A stretch of 20,895 bases of DNA, taken from assembly GCA_033856275.1 (NCBI GenBank), contig JAWVFJ010000005.1, positions 1-20,895 of the forward strand, in the 5' to 3' direction. The translations under genes were made by a program, and so were the position numbers. This DNA comes from VRUE01 sp033856275. Lineage in GTDB: Bacteria; Actinomycetota; Thermoleophilia; Solirubrobacterales; 70-9. Within the stretch, counting starts at the first letter, position 1. The number at the start of each line of letters is the position of its first letter. The notes under the pieces were generated by a model. That model was not told where the DNA came from, did no database searches, and worked only from the letters and a program-made list of their open reading frames with translations. Positions 8,328-16,519 of this stretch are shown in pieces.

Positions 8328-8504
8328 CTAACGAGGATCGTTGCCGTATGCGGCCGAGCGATGGCGAATAGCCGCGACGCGAACCGTGCGATCGGAGCCG
8401 ATCACTTGATAGATGATGCGGTGCCGGTCGGCCACCTCGCTCAACATCTCACTGAGATGAGCGCGGAACTCACGCGCTGGAACTTCCCTGGCTGCCCTGG
8501 CCAA
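8328..8504 (-). pseudogene. Remnant of a toxin-antitoxin pair: Phd-like start joined to RelE/ParE-like end
   Basis: A minus-strand frame closing with TAG at 8330-8328 reads EVPAREFRAHLSEMLSEV, which resembles the first helix and strand of a Phd/YefM antitoxin. It then continues directly with RHRIIYQVIGSDRTVRVA and AIRHRSAAY, the typical last two strands of a RelE/ParE toxin. Intact partners would be about 80 and 90 residues; here both together give about 58 residues from a TTG at 8504, with no good start codon or Shine-Dalgarno. An internal deletion that fused the front of the antitoxin to the back of the toxin explains this best. The toxin part is the stronger call. A small functional protein starting at ATG 8447 is possible but unlikely. 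Confidence 0.5.
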
Positions 8505-8544
8505 AGTGGACGCAACTGCGTACTCACTGTCTATAGAGGAATCG

Positions 8545-8920
8545 TCAGGGCGCGACGCCCAGGCGCTCCACCATTTGCTCGTTGAACGCCGTCAGGGCGG
8601 ACATCGGGCGCATGAAGACGGTGAGGACGGCTACGCGGCCGCCTTCGTCGAGCTCAAGGAAATCGATGCCCTCCAGCTCTCGGTCGCCGACGTTGGCTTT
8701 GAAGCGGAGGGCCACGGAGTTGCCTTCGCGGAGCTCGTCTATATAAGTGGTTCTCCAGGGTGGCGGCGACGTGGGTGAGGACCTGCGTAACGATCTCTCG
8801 GCCCTCGAAGCCGCGGAAGAGGATCGGGCTGTGCAACTCGACGTCCTCGCGCAGCGTCTCGGCGAGCAGGTCGAGGTCCTTTGCTTCGGCGGCTCGGCGG
8901 AAGGGGTGTGACTCGGCCAT
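8545..8920 (-). pseudogene. NTF2/SnoaL-like protein gene split by a frameshift
   Basis: The frame from ATG 8920 gives MAESHPFRRAAEAKDLDLLA... to VAATLENHLY, the first half of a SnoaL-like (NTF2 fold) domain. The homologous continuation, YIDELREGNSVALRF to MVERLGVAP with stop at 8547-8545, lies in the next frame. The two halves join around 8740-8746 in CACTTATATAGAC; a net loss of 2 nt or gain of 1 nt is needed. Joined, the protein would have about 125 residues, normal for the family, with conserved DELREG and GDRELEGIDFLELD stretches. Without the shift the first frame ends as an unrelated Arg-rich tail near 8654. It may be a true pseudogene or a sequencing/assembly error at the TA run; family members are steroid-isomerase-like or of unknown function. 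Confidence 0.7.
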
Positions 8921-8955
8921 CGCATAAGCCTAGGGGGTTGGCGACTTACCTGGGC

Positions 8956-9450
8956 ATGGCACCGCTAAGTCGCCAATGGGATACTCGCATCGTGCCCAGC
9001 GATCACACCCTCGCGCGCATCTCCAACTCGCTCGGCGCCACCGGCCTGCGCTGGACGGGCAAGCTCAACGTGCCGCTCTACCGCGTCAGCGGCGGGCGAA
9101 TCGGCGGCAAGATCGGCCGCGCCCTGGTCCTGCTTCTCACCACGACCGGGCGCAAGTCGCGCCAGCAGCGCACGGCGCCGGTCGTCTACCTCGCCGACGG
9201 CGAGAACGTGGTCGTGATCAACACCAACGCCGGCAACGCAAGGGTCCCGGCCTGGTCGCTCAACCTGCAGGCGAACCCGGAGGGCGAAGTCGAGGTCGGG
9301 CGCAAGCGCTACCCGGTCCGCGCCCGGGTCGCCGAGGGTGAGGAGCGCGCCGAGCTCTGGCGCAAGCACAACGAGCAGTACGCGGGCTTCGACGACTACC
9401 AAGAGAAGCTCGACCGAGAGGCCTCGGTCATCGTGCTCGAGCCGCGTTAG
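8956..9450 (+). CDS. Deazaflavin (F420)-dependent nitroreductase family protein (Ddn-like, 164 aa)
   Basis: The product matches the small split-barrel family of F420H2-dependent reductases. The hallmark is LLLTTTGRKSRQQRTAPVVY (residues about 57-76), followed by NVVVINTNAGNARVPAW and NLQANPEGEVEVG; these form the deazaflavin phosphate-binding and barrel strands. The expected role is cytoplasmic or peripheral reduction of a quinone or similar substrate with F420H2. I chose ATG 8956; GTG 8992 (153 codons) is an equally possible in-frame start and neither has a clear Shine-Dalgarno. The open frame extends to 8881, but that part overlaps the divergent NTF2-like gene. It converges with the sigma factor gene. 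Confidence 0.85.
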   Translation: MAPLSRQWDTRIVPSDHTLARISNSLGATGLRWTGKLNVPLYRVSGGRIGGKIGRALVLLLTTTGRKSRQQRTAPVVYLADGENVVVINTNAGNARVPAWSLNLQANPEGEVEVGRKRYPVRARVAEGEERAELWRKHNEQYAGFDDYQEKLDREASVIVLEPR

Positions 9451-9460
9451 GCGCGGCTCG
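9438..9460. terminator. Hairpin at the convergent ends of the Ddn-like and sigma factor genes
   Basis: CGAGCCGCG (9438-9446) pairs fully with CGCGGCTCG (9452-9460) around a 5-nt loop that contains the TAG stop of the Ddn-like gene. The stem is 9 bp and GC-rich but has no T tract, so it is a weak intrinsic terminator at best; it could serve both strands. Confidence 0.45.
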
Positions 9461-9481
9461 AAGCGCTCGCCTCCCGCCGCC

Positions 9482-10627
<1,146 letters not shown>

Positions 10628-10691
10628 TGCCTCCGGTGCAACCCTCTCCCCCTGGCCGGGGAGGCCGACCCCAACGCTCCGGCCGCTGCGA

Positions 10692-10720
10692 AGTATAGGC
10701 AGAAGAATCGGTTCGGTCCC
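10692..10720 (-). promoter_or_regulatory. Possible promoter of the sigma factor gene
   Basis: On the minus strand TATACT (10697-10692, 5 of 6 to the -10 consensus) lies 17 nt downstream of GGGACC (10720-10715), which shares only GAC with TTGACA. The start would be near 10685, giving a leader of about 55-60 nt to GTG 10627. Confidence 0.4.
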
Positions 10721-10769
10721 CCCGGCGGGGCGCCGGCCGAGGGCCCCAGTCGCTTACGCTTCATAAACC

Positions 10770-11774
10770 TTGGCCAGCCAGACGACGACACCCGCACGCT
10801 CCGCGCCCGACGTGCAGGCGTCGGTGCCCGCCACCCAGGTGAGCCTCTCGCGCGTCGGTGTGACCGGGGTCGAGAAGGTGATCCGGGTCAAGGCCGACGG
10901 CACCGAGAACCTCTTCCACGCCAACTTCGAGTGCTTCGTCGATCTCGAGCCGCGCCAGGCGGGAGTCCACATGTCGCGCTTCGAGGAGATCGTCGGCGAG
11001 GCGATCGACGATGTCGTGCTCGGCGAGGCCTTCCGCGCCGAGGTTCTCGCCGCCCATATCGCCCAGCGGGTGCGCGAGCGCCAACAGGGTCGCCGCGCCG
11101 AGGTCTCGGTCGAGGCGCGCTATCCGGAGACGGTAGAGACGCCAGCGACCGGACACTCGACCCAGGAGATCTACGGCCTCTTCGGCACCGCCGTCGCCTC
11201 CGAGCGCGGCACCCGCACGCTTACCGGCGTGCAGGCTCAAGGAATGACCGCCTGCCCTTGTGCGCAGGAGATGGTCGCCGAGCTGGGCCGCGAACGGCTC
11301 GCTGACGCCGGCTTCGACGAGGAGCAGATCGAGCGGGCGATCGAGGCCGTCCCCATCGCCACCCACAACCAGCGTGGCATCGGCACCCTCTACATCGGCT
11401 GCCCCGAGGGCGGCGAGGCTTGGATCGATGCGCCGGAGCTGCTGCGCATCGTCGAGAGCTCGATGAGCTCGGAGATCTACGAGCTGATGAAGCGCCCCGA
11501 CGAGCTGGCCGTGGTCGCCAAGGCCCACTCGCAACCGCGCTTCGTCGAGGACTGCGTGCGGGAGATGATCCGCGCCGTCGTCGAGGGCTACCCCGACCTG
11601 CCGGCCGAGGCCTTCGTCATGGCCCGCCAGGAGAACCTCGAGACGATCCATCGCCACAACGTCGTCGCCGAGCGCTACGGCACCCTCGGCGACCTGCGCG
11701 AAGAGCTCGCCTCCAGCGTGCACCAGTCCCGTCATGCGACGATGCGTGAGTGGCTGGAGTCGCCGGCCGCTTAG
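10770..11774 (+). CDS. folE2: GTP cyclohydrolase I, FolE2/MptA type (334 aa)
   Basis: This enzyme opens GTP to form dihydroneopterin triphosphate (or the MptA cyclic phosphate product), the first step of folate/pterin synthesis. Family marks are DVQ near the N-terminus, GVHMSRFEEI (residues 66-75, with the conserved His), TGHSTQEIYG, and the active-site motif GMTACPCAQE with C162 and C164. The late stretch MARQENLETIHRHNV is also typical. Start: TTG 10770 is the first possible codon after an in-frame TAA at 10764 and has no clear Shine-Dalgarno; a GTG in PDVQ is a fallback. FolE2 replaces zinc-dependent FolE under low zinc in several bacteria, but I see no Zur-like operator here. No other folate genes are nearby. 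It converges with the AbiEi-DUF559 gene. Confidence 0.92.
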   Translation: MASQTTTPARSAPDVQASVPATQVSLSRVGVTGVEKVIRVKADGTENLFHANFECFVDLEPRQAGVHMSRFEEIVGEAIDDVVLGEAFRAEVLAAHIAQRVRERQQGRRAEVSVEARYPETVETPATGHSTQEIYGLFGTAVASERGTRTLTGVQAQGMTACPCAQEMVAELGRERLADAGFDEEQIERAIEAVPIATHNQRGIGTLYIGCPEGGEAWIDAPELLRIVESSMSSEIYELMKRPDELAVVAKAHSQPRFVEDCVREMIRAVVEGYPDLPAEAFVMARQENLETIHRHNVVAERYGTLGDLREELASSVHQSRHATMREWLESPAA

Positions 11775-11782
11775 CTCGTCGC

Positions 11783-11895
11783 TGCAACGCTTTGTCCACC
11801 CCGTAGGGGGATAAGACGTTGCAACTCGGGTGGGTCCGGGTCCATCGCGTCGGCTGCAACGCTTTGTCCCCGTGCGGGGTGGACAAAGCGTTGCA
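11783..11895. repeat. Left palindrome doublet (41-nt palindrome, 31-nt spacer, 41-nt palindrome)
   Basis: Two 41-nt inverted repeats (11783-11823 and 11855-11895), both starting TGCAACGC and ending CGTTGCA, sit exactly 72 nt apart. The 31-nt spacer between them (11824-11854) contains CGGGTCCATCGC. The second palindrome is near perfect: 18-bp arms at 11852-11869 and 11881-11898. The same 113-nt arrangement recurs in direct orientation at 12794-12906 with about 85 of 113 identical positions by hand count (32/41, 20/31, 33/41). The doublet fills the gap between the convergent folE2 and AbiEi-DUF559 genes. It looks like a REP/BIME-type element. Confidence 0.9.
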
Positions 11896-11898
11896 GCC
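11852..11898. terminator. Strong hairpin just after the AbiEi-DUF559 stop codon
   Basis: GGCTGCAACGCTTTGTCC (11852-11869) is perfectly complementary to 11881-11898 across an 11-nt centre that can extend by C:G pairs. It lies 1 nt beyond the TGA (11902-11900) of the minus-strand gene and 78 nt after folE2, so it can act as a bidirectional transcription block. There is no T tract. It is also the second palindrome of the left doublet. Confidence 0.5.
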
Positions 11899-11899
11899 A

Positions 11900-12835
11900 T
11901 CAGCTGGCCAATGATTCCCGCACCAAGCGAAGAAAGGGACTGGGGTTGGACTGAAGCATCTTGTACGTGGTGCGGTGCACTCGGTAACCGGCCACCTCCA
12001 GGTCCACGGTCGACTGATGGTCGCGCTCGAAGGCGGGTCGGTCGGCGTGGTAGTCGTAGCTATCGGCCTCCACGATTAGGCGCTCTTTGGGCCAGTAGAA
12101 GTCGACGCGCTTGCCCTCGACAAGGACGTTCACCTGGGGCAGCCTCAGGCCTGCGCGCTGGCAGAGCGCCAGGAAGTCGACCTCCGATGGCGAAACGGCC
12201 TCCGCGAACCGCGGATCCACTCGTTCGATTACCCGCTTGAATCGTCGCACGCCCTTGCGTCCGGATCCATAGTCCGTGACGATTCGATTCAGCTCCTGCC
12301 AGCGCAGGCGGCGACTCCGGTCGGCCTCAACGAGATCATGTTCCAGTTGCCGTTCATCCAGGCGCGCGGCGGTATCGAGCAAGGTTCGCTCGAGGGTCGT
12401 AACCGGGATCCCTGCTTCGATGGTGGTGTGCTCCTCCGGGAGCGTTCGGGTCTGGTGCAAGCGAATGCCGTGCGGCCGCCGGTGCCCGGACACACGAGTT
12501 ACCTCGATCGGCTTTCGAGATCCTCGTATCCCCCAGAGCTGGGCCGCGCTTCCGTACGAGAGCACGGCTCCCGGCCCGCAGGCCAGAACGGCCGCCATCC
12601 ATTCGCCATATAGCCCGATACGCAGGTGCCCGAGCGCGAAGACCCCTCGGTGGATTGGCACCAAACGGCCCCGCTCAACACGACTCTCGATCAGTCGAGC
12701 CCCAAGTCCCAGAGCAGTTAGTTGCCTCCAGACAACCACGCCGTGTTGGCGCTCGGCCAACTCTCGAATCGCCGAAGTCGCTTCATCCCTAGCTGCAACG
12801 CCCTGTCCCCCTGGCAGGGAGAGAAAACGTTGCAC
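11900..12835 (-). CDS. AbiEi antitoxin-domain / DUF559 (putative PD-(D/E)XK endonuclease-fold) protein, about 311 aa
   Basis: The N-terminal half (residues about 20-180) is an AbiEi-type domain: AIRELAERQHGVVVWRQL, then VPIHRGVFALGH, ACGPGAVLSYGSAAQLWGIR, a sandwich region and TTLERTLLDTAA. The C-terminal 95 residues match DUF559, a Vsr-like PD-(D/E)XK fold: VDFYWPKERLIVEADSYDYH, then RPAFERDHQSTVDLEVAGYR. The acidic residues (VDF, VEAD), the His and the downstream Arg are all present, so the site looks intact. The substrate is unknown. The start is uncertain: GTG 12835 lies at the edge of a 41-nt palindrome and has no clear Shine-Dalgarno; TTG 12760 (286 aa) would begin at the domain; ATG 12961 (353 aa) would read through both right-hand palindromes in frame. 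The gene is bounded by palindrome doublets on both sides, and no toxin partner is adjacent. Confidence 0.85.
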   Translation of the reverse strand: MQRFLSLPGGQGVAARDEATSAIRELAERQHGVVVWRQLTALGLGARLIESRVERGRLVPIHRGVFALGHLRIGLYGEWMAAVLACGPGAVLSYGSAAQLWGIRGSRKPIEVTRVSGHRRPHGIRLHQTRTLPEEHTTIEAGIPVTTLERTLLDTAARLDERQLEHDLVEADRSRRLRWQELNRIVTDYGSGRKGVRRFKRVIERVDPRFAEAVSPSEVDFLALCQRAGLRLPQVNVLVEGKRVDFYWPKERLIVEADSYDYHADRPAFERDHQSTVDLEVAGYRVHRTTYKMLQSNPSPFLRLVRESLAS

Positions 12836-12906
12836 CTTGGGTTCATTCGGGTCCTTCGCACCAGGTGCAACGCGCTGTCCCCCTGGTGGGTGGATAACAC
12901 GTTGCA
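12794..12906. repeat. Right palindrome doublet (direct copy of the left one)
   Basis: 41-nt palindromes at 12794-12834 and 12866-12906, again 72 nt apart with a 31-nt spacer (12835-12865) containing TTCGGGTCCTTCGC. Both start TGCAACGC and end CGTTGCA; the arms are less perfect than in the left doublet (the inner arm positions have drifted). It sits at the 5' end of the AbiEi-DUF559 gene. Because 72 is a multiple of 3, both palindromes are open in the same frame as that gene and each provides a GTG (12907, 12835) reading VQR at its edge. Confidence 0.9.
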
Positions 12907-13049
12907 CCTGGGAGGTTGGTGGTGGGATGGGGCGGGAGTGGGACACGGCGTCGGTGGGCATGGGGCGACCGTGGCACGGGACGGCACGCAGGTGGCCCTC
13001 TCAACGTCATGACTTGCGCGCGGCTATGTGACGTGAGGTGCCCGGGTGC

Positions 13050-13619
13050 CTAGTTCGGCTTGGTTTTCGCCACCGCGCGCGCTTCGCGCTCGGCCTCTAT
13101 GCGGCGGCGCAGGCCGAAGAAGTAGTCGGCGCCGCTGATCAGGGTGGCGGCGACGGCTAGGTAGACGAGGGCATCGACCCAGGCGGGGGCGGGGTTGGCG
13201 GCGATCAGGGCGATCACGGCGGCGATCTGCAGCACTGTCTTGAGCTTGCCGAGCCAGCTGGCGGAGATGACGATGCCGCGCTCGACGGCGATCGCTCTCA
13301 TCACCGTGACCGCGAACTCGCGGGCGATGATCACCATCGCGACCCAGGCTTCGAGGCGGTCGAGTGAGACGAGCGAGACGAGCGCGGCGACGATCAGCAG
13401 CTTGTCGGCGATCGGGTCCATCAGCTTGCCGAAGGTGGTGACGGCGCCGCGCGAGCGGGCGAAGTAGCCATCCAGCCCGTCGGTGGCGGCGGCGAGGGCA
13501 AAGACCGCGGCGGCAAGCGCGTCGCCGTTGGGCGTCTCGCCGAGCAGGGCGACGACCACAACCGGCACCGCGAGGATGCGCAGCAGGGTGAGGGCGTTGG
13601 GGAGGTTGAGCGGGAACAT
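13050..13619 (-). CDS. pgsA: CDP-diacylglycerol-glycerol-3-phosphate 3-phosphatidyltransferase (189 aa)
   Basis: It carries the full CDP-alcohol phosphotransferase signature DGLDGYFAR, 8 residues, GKLMDPIAD (residues about 46-72; pattern DxxDGxxAR-x8-GxxxDxxxD), whose aspartates bind the metal and CDP-alcohol. Several hydrophobic segments fit an integral membrane enzyme. PgsA makes phosphatidylglycerophosphate, the first committed step to phosphatidylglycerol and cardiolipin. Length (189 aa) and the N-terminal NLPNALTLLRILAVP are typical of PgsA rather than of phosphatidylserine or inositol phosphate synthases, although related CDP-alcohol transferases cannot be fully excluded. ATG 13619 follows the MMPL stop by 5 nt, so it is the last gene of a three-gene operon. 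Confidence 0.9.
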   Translation of the reverse strand: MFPLNLPNALTLLRILAVPVVVVALLGETPNGDALAAAVFALAAATDGLDGYFARSRGAVTTFGKLMDPIADKLLIVAALVSLVSLDRLEAWVAMVIIAREFAVTVMRAIAVERGIVISASWLGKLKTVLQIAAVIALIAANPAPAWVDALVYLAVAATLISGADYFFGLRRRIEAEREARAVAKTKPN

Positions 13620-13624
13620 CCCGC

Positions 13625-15850
13625 TCAGTCACTCTCCTCCGCGGTGGCAACGGCGGCGTTCTGAACGGGGGGCCGAGCCGCGTCGCGCTTGGCGAAGTAG
13701 TCCTCGCCCTCGATGCTGATGTGGGGGACGAGGCGGCCGAGCCAGCCTGGCATCCACCAAGCGCGCTTGCCGAGCAGGACCATGATCGCCGGTACCAGCA
13801 GGCAGCGCACCAGGGTCGAGTCGATCGCGATCGCGACGGCGAGGCCGACGCCGAACTCCTTCACGATCGGGTTGCCGTTGAGCACGAAGCTAGTGAAGAC
13901 ACAAACCATGATCGCCGCCGCCGAGGTGATCACACGGCCGGTGTTGGCGAGGCCTTCGATCACCGCCTCTTTCTCGTCGTCGGTCTGGCGATAGTGCTCG
14001 CGCATCTGGGTCAGCAGGAAGACCTCGTAGTCCATCGAGAGACCGAAGAGGATCGCGAACATCAGCAGCGGCACGAAGCTGACGATCGGGATCGCGTGGT
14101 CGAGACCGATCAGCGAGGAGCCCCAGCCGAGTTGGAAGACCGCGGTTACGACGCCGTAGGCAGCGGCGACCGAGATCAGGTTCATGGCGGCCGCCTTGAT
14201 CGGCACCAGCAGCGAGCGGAAGGCGAGCAGCAGGACGATGAAACTGAGCGCGACGACGATGCCAATCATCAGCGGCAGCTTGTCGCCGATCTGGGTTGCG
14301 AGGTCGATGTAGCCCGCCGTCTGGCCGCCGACGTATGAGCTCGCGGAGCTGCCCTTCAGCGCTCCCGGGATGACGTCGTCGCGGAGGTTTTCGACCAGGC
14401 TGACGGTCTCGTCCGCCCACGGCGCCGATTTCGAGATGACTGTGAAGACCGCGACGGTCCCACCTTCGTCAAGCGTCGGTTCAGAGACCTGCGCAACGTC
14501 AGGGGCATCGCCGATCGACTTCTCCAGTACCGGCAGCACCGTTTTCGCTTCGCCGGCGCTCTCGAATTCCGAGGCGATCAGCAGCGGCCCGTTGACGCCG
14601 GGACCAAAGCCCTGCGTGAGGCCATCGTAGGCTTGGCGCGCGGTCGTCGACTTGGGCAGGGCGCTGAGGTCGTTCTGACCGAGCTCAAGCTGCAGCAAGG
14701 GGATCGCGAGGACCACCAGCACTGCCAGCGCGGCGATTGCCGAGCGCCAGGGACGGTCGGCAACGCCCCGGGCCCAGCGCCGCCAGCCGTGCGGCTCGGC
14801 GTCGTCGGGGTGGGTCTTGCCGAACTGGACGCGCAGCGAGTTGATCCGCGGGCCGAGCGCGCCCAGCATGGCGGGCAACAGCGTCACCGCCGCAGCGACG
14901 GCGATCACCACCGCGATCGCCGCGGTGAAGCCGAGCGTGCTGACCAGCGGGATGCCGGCAAAGGCGAGCGAGCAGAGCGCGATCACCACGGTGAAGCCGG
15001 CGAAGACGACGGCGCCGCCGGCGGTCGCCGTGGCGCGGGCAACGGACTCGCCCATCTCCATCCCGTCGCCAAGCTGCAGCTTGTGGCGGGTGACGATGAA
15101 GAGGGCGTAATCGATGCCGACGCCGAGGCCGATCATCGTCGCCAGGGTCGAGGCGACGCTCGGCACCTGAACGGCGTGCTCGAGCAGCCGGATCACCGAG
15201 AGCGAGCAGGCAAGGCCGAGCACCGCCGAGAAGATCGGCAGGACCATCGCGGTCGCCGTGCCGAAGGCGAAGAGCAGGATGACGATCGCCGCCGCAATGC
15301 CGATCGCGTCGCTTGCCCCGGTGTCGGGCTTGGAGAGAGCCTGGCCGACGTAGGCGCCGACTGAGACCCCAAGGCCGGCGGCTTCGGCTGGCTCGCCGGC
15401 GTCGAGCACCGCCAGCGCCTGCGCTTCGGTCAGTTCGCTGGGCCCGACGCTGAGGATGACCGGCACGTAGCCAACCGAGCGGTCCTTGCTGAGGAAGTGC
15501 GCGCCCTCGGGGCTGAGCGGGCTGACGGCGGAGTTGACGTCGTGCAGTGCATTGAGGCGCTTGACGCTTTCGCCAATCGCGGCGGCGTACTTGCCTTCAG
15601 TCAGAGAGGCCCCGGCCTTGGCCTGGAAGACGAGCGGGTTGCTGCCGAAGGCCTGTTCGGGCAGGTTGTCTTCGAGCAGTTCGGTGGCCAGGGTCGAGCC
15701 GGTCCCCGGCAGCGTCAGGTTGTCGTTGGTCTTGCTGTCCCCGGCCTGCCCGGCGAGAACGAGCGCAACGGCAATAAGGATCCAGGCCCCGATCGTCGGC
15801 CAGTGATGTCGCGAGCAGAAACGGCCGATCGCGTAGAGAGGGCCGGTCAC
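13625..15850 (-). CDS. MMPL/RND-family transporter (741 aa)
   Basis: The layout is that of MMPL exporters: one N-terminal membrane helix (residues about 20-36), a periplasmic domain, a five-to-six helix bundle containing GLGVGIDYALFIVTRH (about 245-260), a second extracytoplasmic domain, and a second bundle with GLSMDYEVFLLTQMREHY (about 605-622). The D-Y pairs in these motifs are the proton relay of the family. In actinomycetes such proteins export lipids or small hydrophobic compounds; the substrate here is unknown. Start GTG 15850 has no strong Shine-Dalgarno and lies 7 nt after the ferritin-like gene, which argues for translational coupling. pgsA follows after 5 nt. Confidence 0.92.
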   Translation of the reverse strand: MTGPLYAIGRFCSRHHWPTIGAWILIAVALVLAGQAGDSKTNDNLTLPGTGSTLATELLEDNLPEQAFGSNPLVFQAKAGASLTEGKYAAAIGESVKRLNALHDVNSAVSPLSPEGAHFLSKDRSVGYVPVILSVGPSELTEAQALAVLDAGEPAEAAGLGVSVGAYVGQALSKPDTGASDAIGIAAAIVILLFAFGTATAMVLPIFSAVLGLACSLSVIRLLEHAVQVPSVASTLATMIGLGVGIDYALFIVTRHKLQLGDGMEMGESVARATATAGGAVVFAGFTVVIALCSLAFAGIPLVSTLGFTAAIAVVIAVAAAVTLLPAMLGALGPRINSLRVQFGKTHPDDAEPHGWRRWARGVADRPWRSAIAALAVLVVLAIPLLQLELGQNDLSALPKSTTARQAYDGLTQGFGPGVNGPLLIASEFESAGEAKTVLPVLEKSIGDAPDVAQVSEPTLDEGGTVAVFTVISKSAPWADETVSLVENLRDDVIPGALKGSSASSYVGGQTAGYIDLATQIGDKLPLMIGIVVALSFIVLLLAFRSLLVPIKAAAMNLISVAAAYGVVTAVFQLGWGSSLIGLDHAIPIVSFVPLLMFAILFGLSMDYEVFLLTQMREHYRQTDDEKEAVIEGLANTGRVITSAAAIMVCVFTSFVLNGNPIVKEFGVGLAVAIAIDSTLVRCLLVPAIMVLLGKRAWWMPGWLGRLVPHISIEGEDYFAKRDAARPPVQNAAVATAEESD

Positions 15851-15857
15851 GCGGGCA

Positions 15858-16463
15858 TCATCTCGCTTTGCCAGGCGGAGCGGGTGGCGGCACGTCGCCG
15901 GTCTCGAATGGGCCAGGGACCGCCTGCGCCAAGCCCTCGCCTAGCAGCTGCCGCAAAACGGCAAGATGCTGTGCGTGGCTCGCTGCGAGTGCCGCGGCAA
16001 GCATGCGTGGCGCTGGCGTCTCCAGGTGCGGCGCGGCGTCCAGCGCCTGCCCGAGCGCGGCATTCTCTTCTTCGTAGGCGAACAGGAGGGCCTCTTCCGG
16101 GGTCTTCGGCCCGGGCGGTTCGAGTTCGCTCGCTTCCGCTTCGGTTTCGCCCCCCACGCCGCGGATCGTCTTGGTCACCGCGTCGACGTGCGCCTGCTCC
16201 TGGCCACGGAACTGACGCGCCACCGCCAGAGCCTGGCCGCGAAGGAGCGGCAGGACGCGCTCGTAGGCGTCGGCGCTCATCAGTTCCCGGGCGAGGACGG
16301 TGTTGAGGACTTCGACGTCTGAGGCCTTGTCGCTGTCAGTAGTGGCGCCGTGCCCGCTGCGGCCGCAGCCAGCGACGGCCAGCGTCAAGGCAAAGAAAAT
16401 GACGGCGGCGCGACCGAAGCCGCGCCGCCGCCTGCTGATGGCAAATACTCGCTTCGAACCCAT
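15858..16463 (-). CDS. Ferritin-like-domain lipoprotein (201 aa)
   Basis: An Arg-rich N-terminus, hydrophobic helix (residues about 19-31) and lipobox AVAGC (Cys33) mark an exported lipoprotein. The rest is a four-helix ferritin-like domain with Glu/His-bearing helices: VLNTVLARELMSADAYERV, FRGQEQAHVDAV, ALLFAYEEENAALGQAL and ASHAQHLAVLRQLL. The E, ExxH-like QEQAH and HAQH residues could hold a di-metal centre, but I cannot show that it is active. It ends in a Pro-rich tail. It is the first gene of the operon with the MMPL transporter (7 nt) and pgsA. ATG 16463 has no clear Shine-Dalgarno; TATGCT lies about 13 nt upstream and may allow a leaderless or short-leader transcript. Confidence 0.82.
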   Translation of the reverse strand: MGSKRVFAISRRRRGFGRAAVIFFALTLAVAGCGRSGHGATTDSDKASDVEVLNTVLARELMSADAYERVLPLLRGQALAVARQFRGQEQAHVDAVTKTIRGVGGETEAEASELEPPGPKTPEEALLFAYEEENAALGQALDAAPHLETPAPRMLAAALAASHAQHLAVLRQLLGEGLAQAVPGPFETGDVPPPAPPGKAR

Positions 16464-16519
16464 AGGTGGGCGCGAAGCATATGAGGAGTTCTAGCCGCTT
16501 TTGCTCTGAATTTCCAGAC

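Noticed and set aside
8328..8504. Functional toxin-antitoxin system
   Set aside because: Only the ends of each partner remain, with no credible start codon.
10761..11900. 379-codon minus-strand frame antisense to folE2
   Set aside because: FolE2 is certain from its motifs; the opposite frame has no recognisable domain or ribosome site.
11900..12835. Complete type IV AbiE toxin-antitoxin system
   Set aside because: No AbiEii-type nucleotidyltransferase gene is adjacent; the AbiEi-type domain is fused to DUF559 instead.
11783..12906. CRISPR-like array
   Set aside because: Only two repeats per site, long palindromic repeats, and the spacers are conserved between sites rather than unique; no cas genes.
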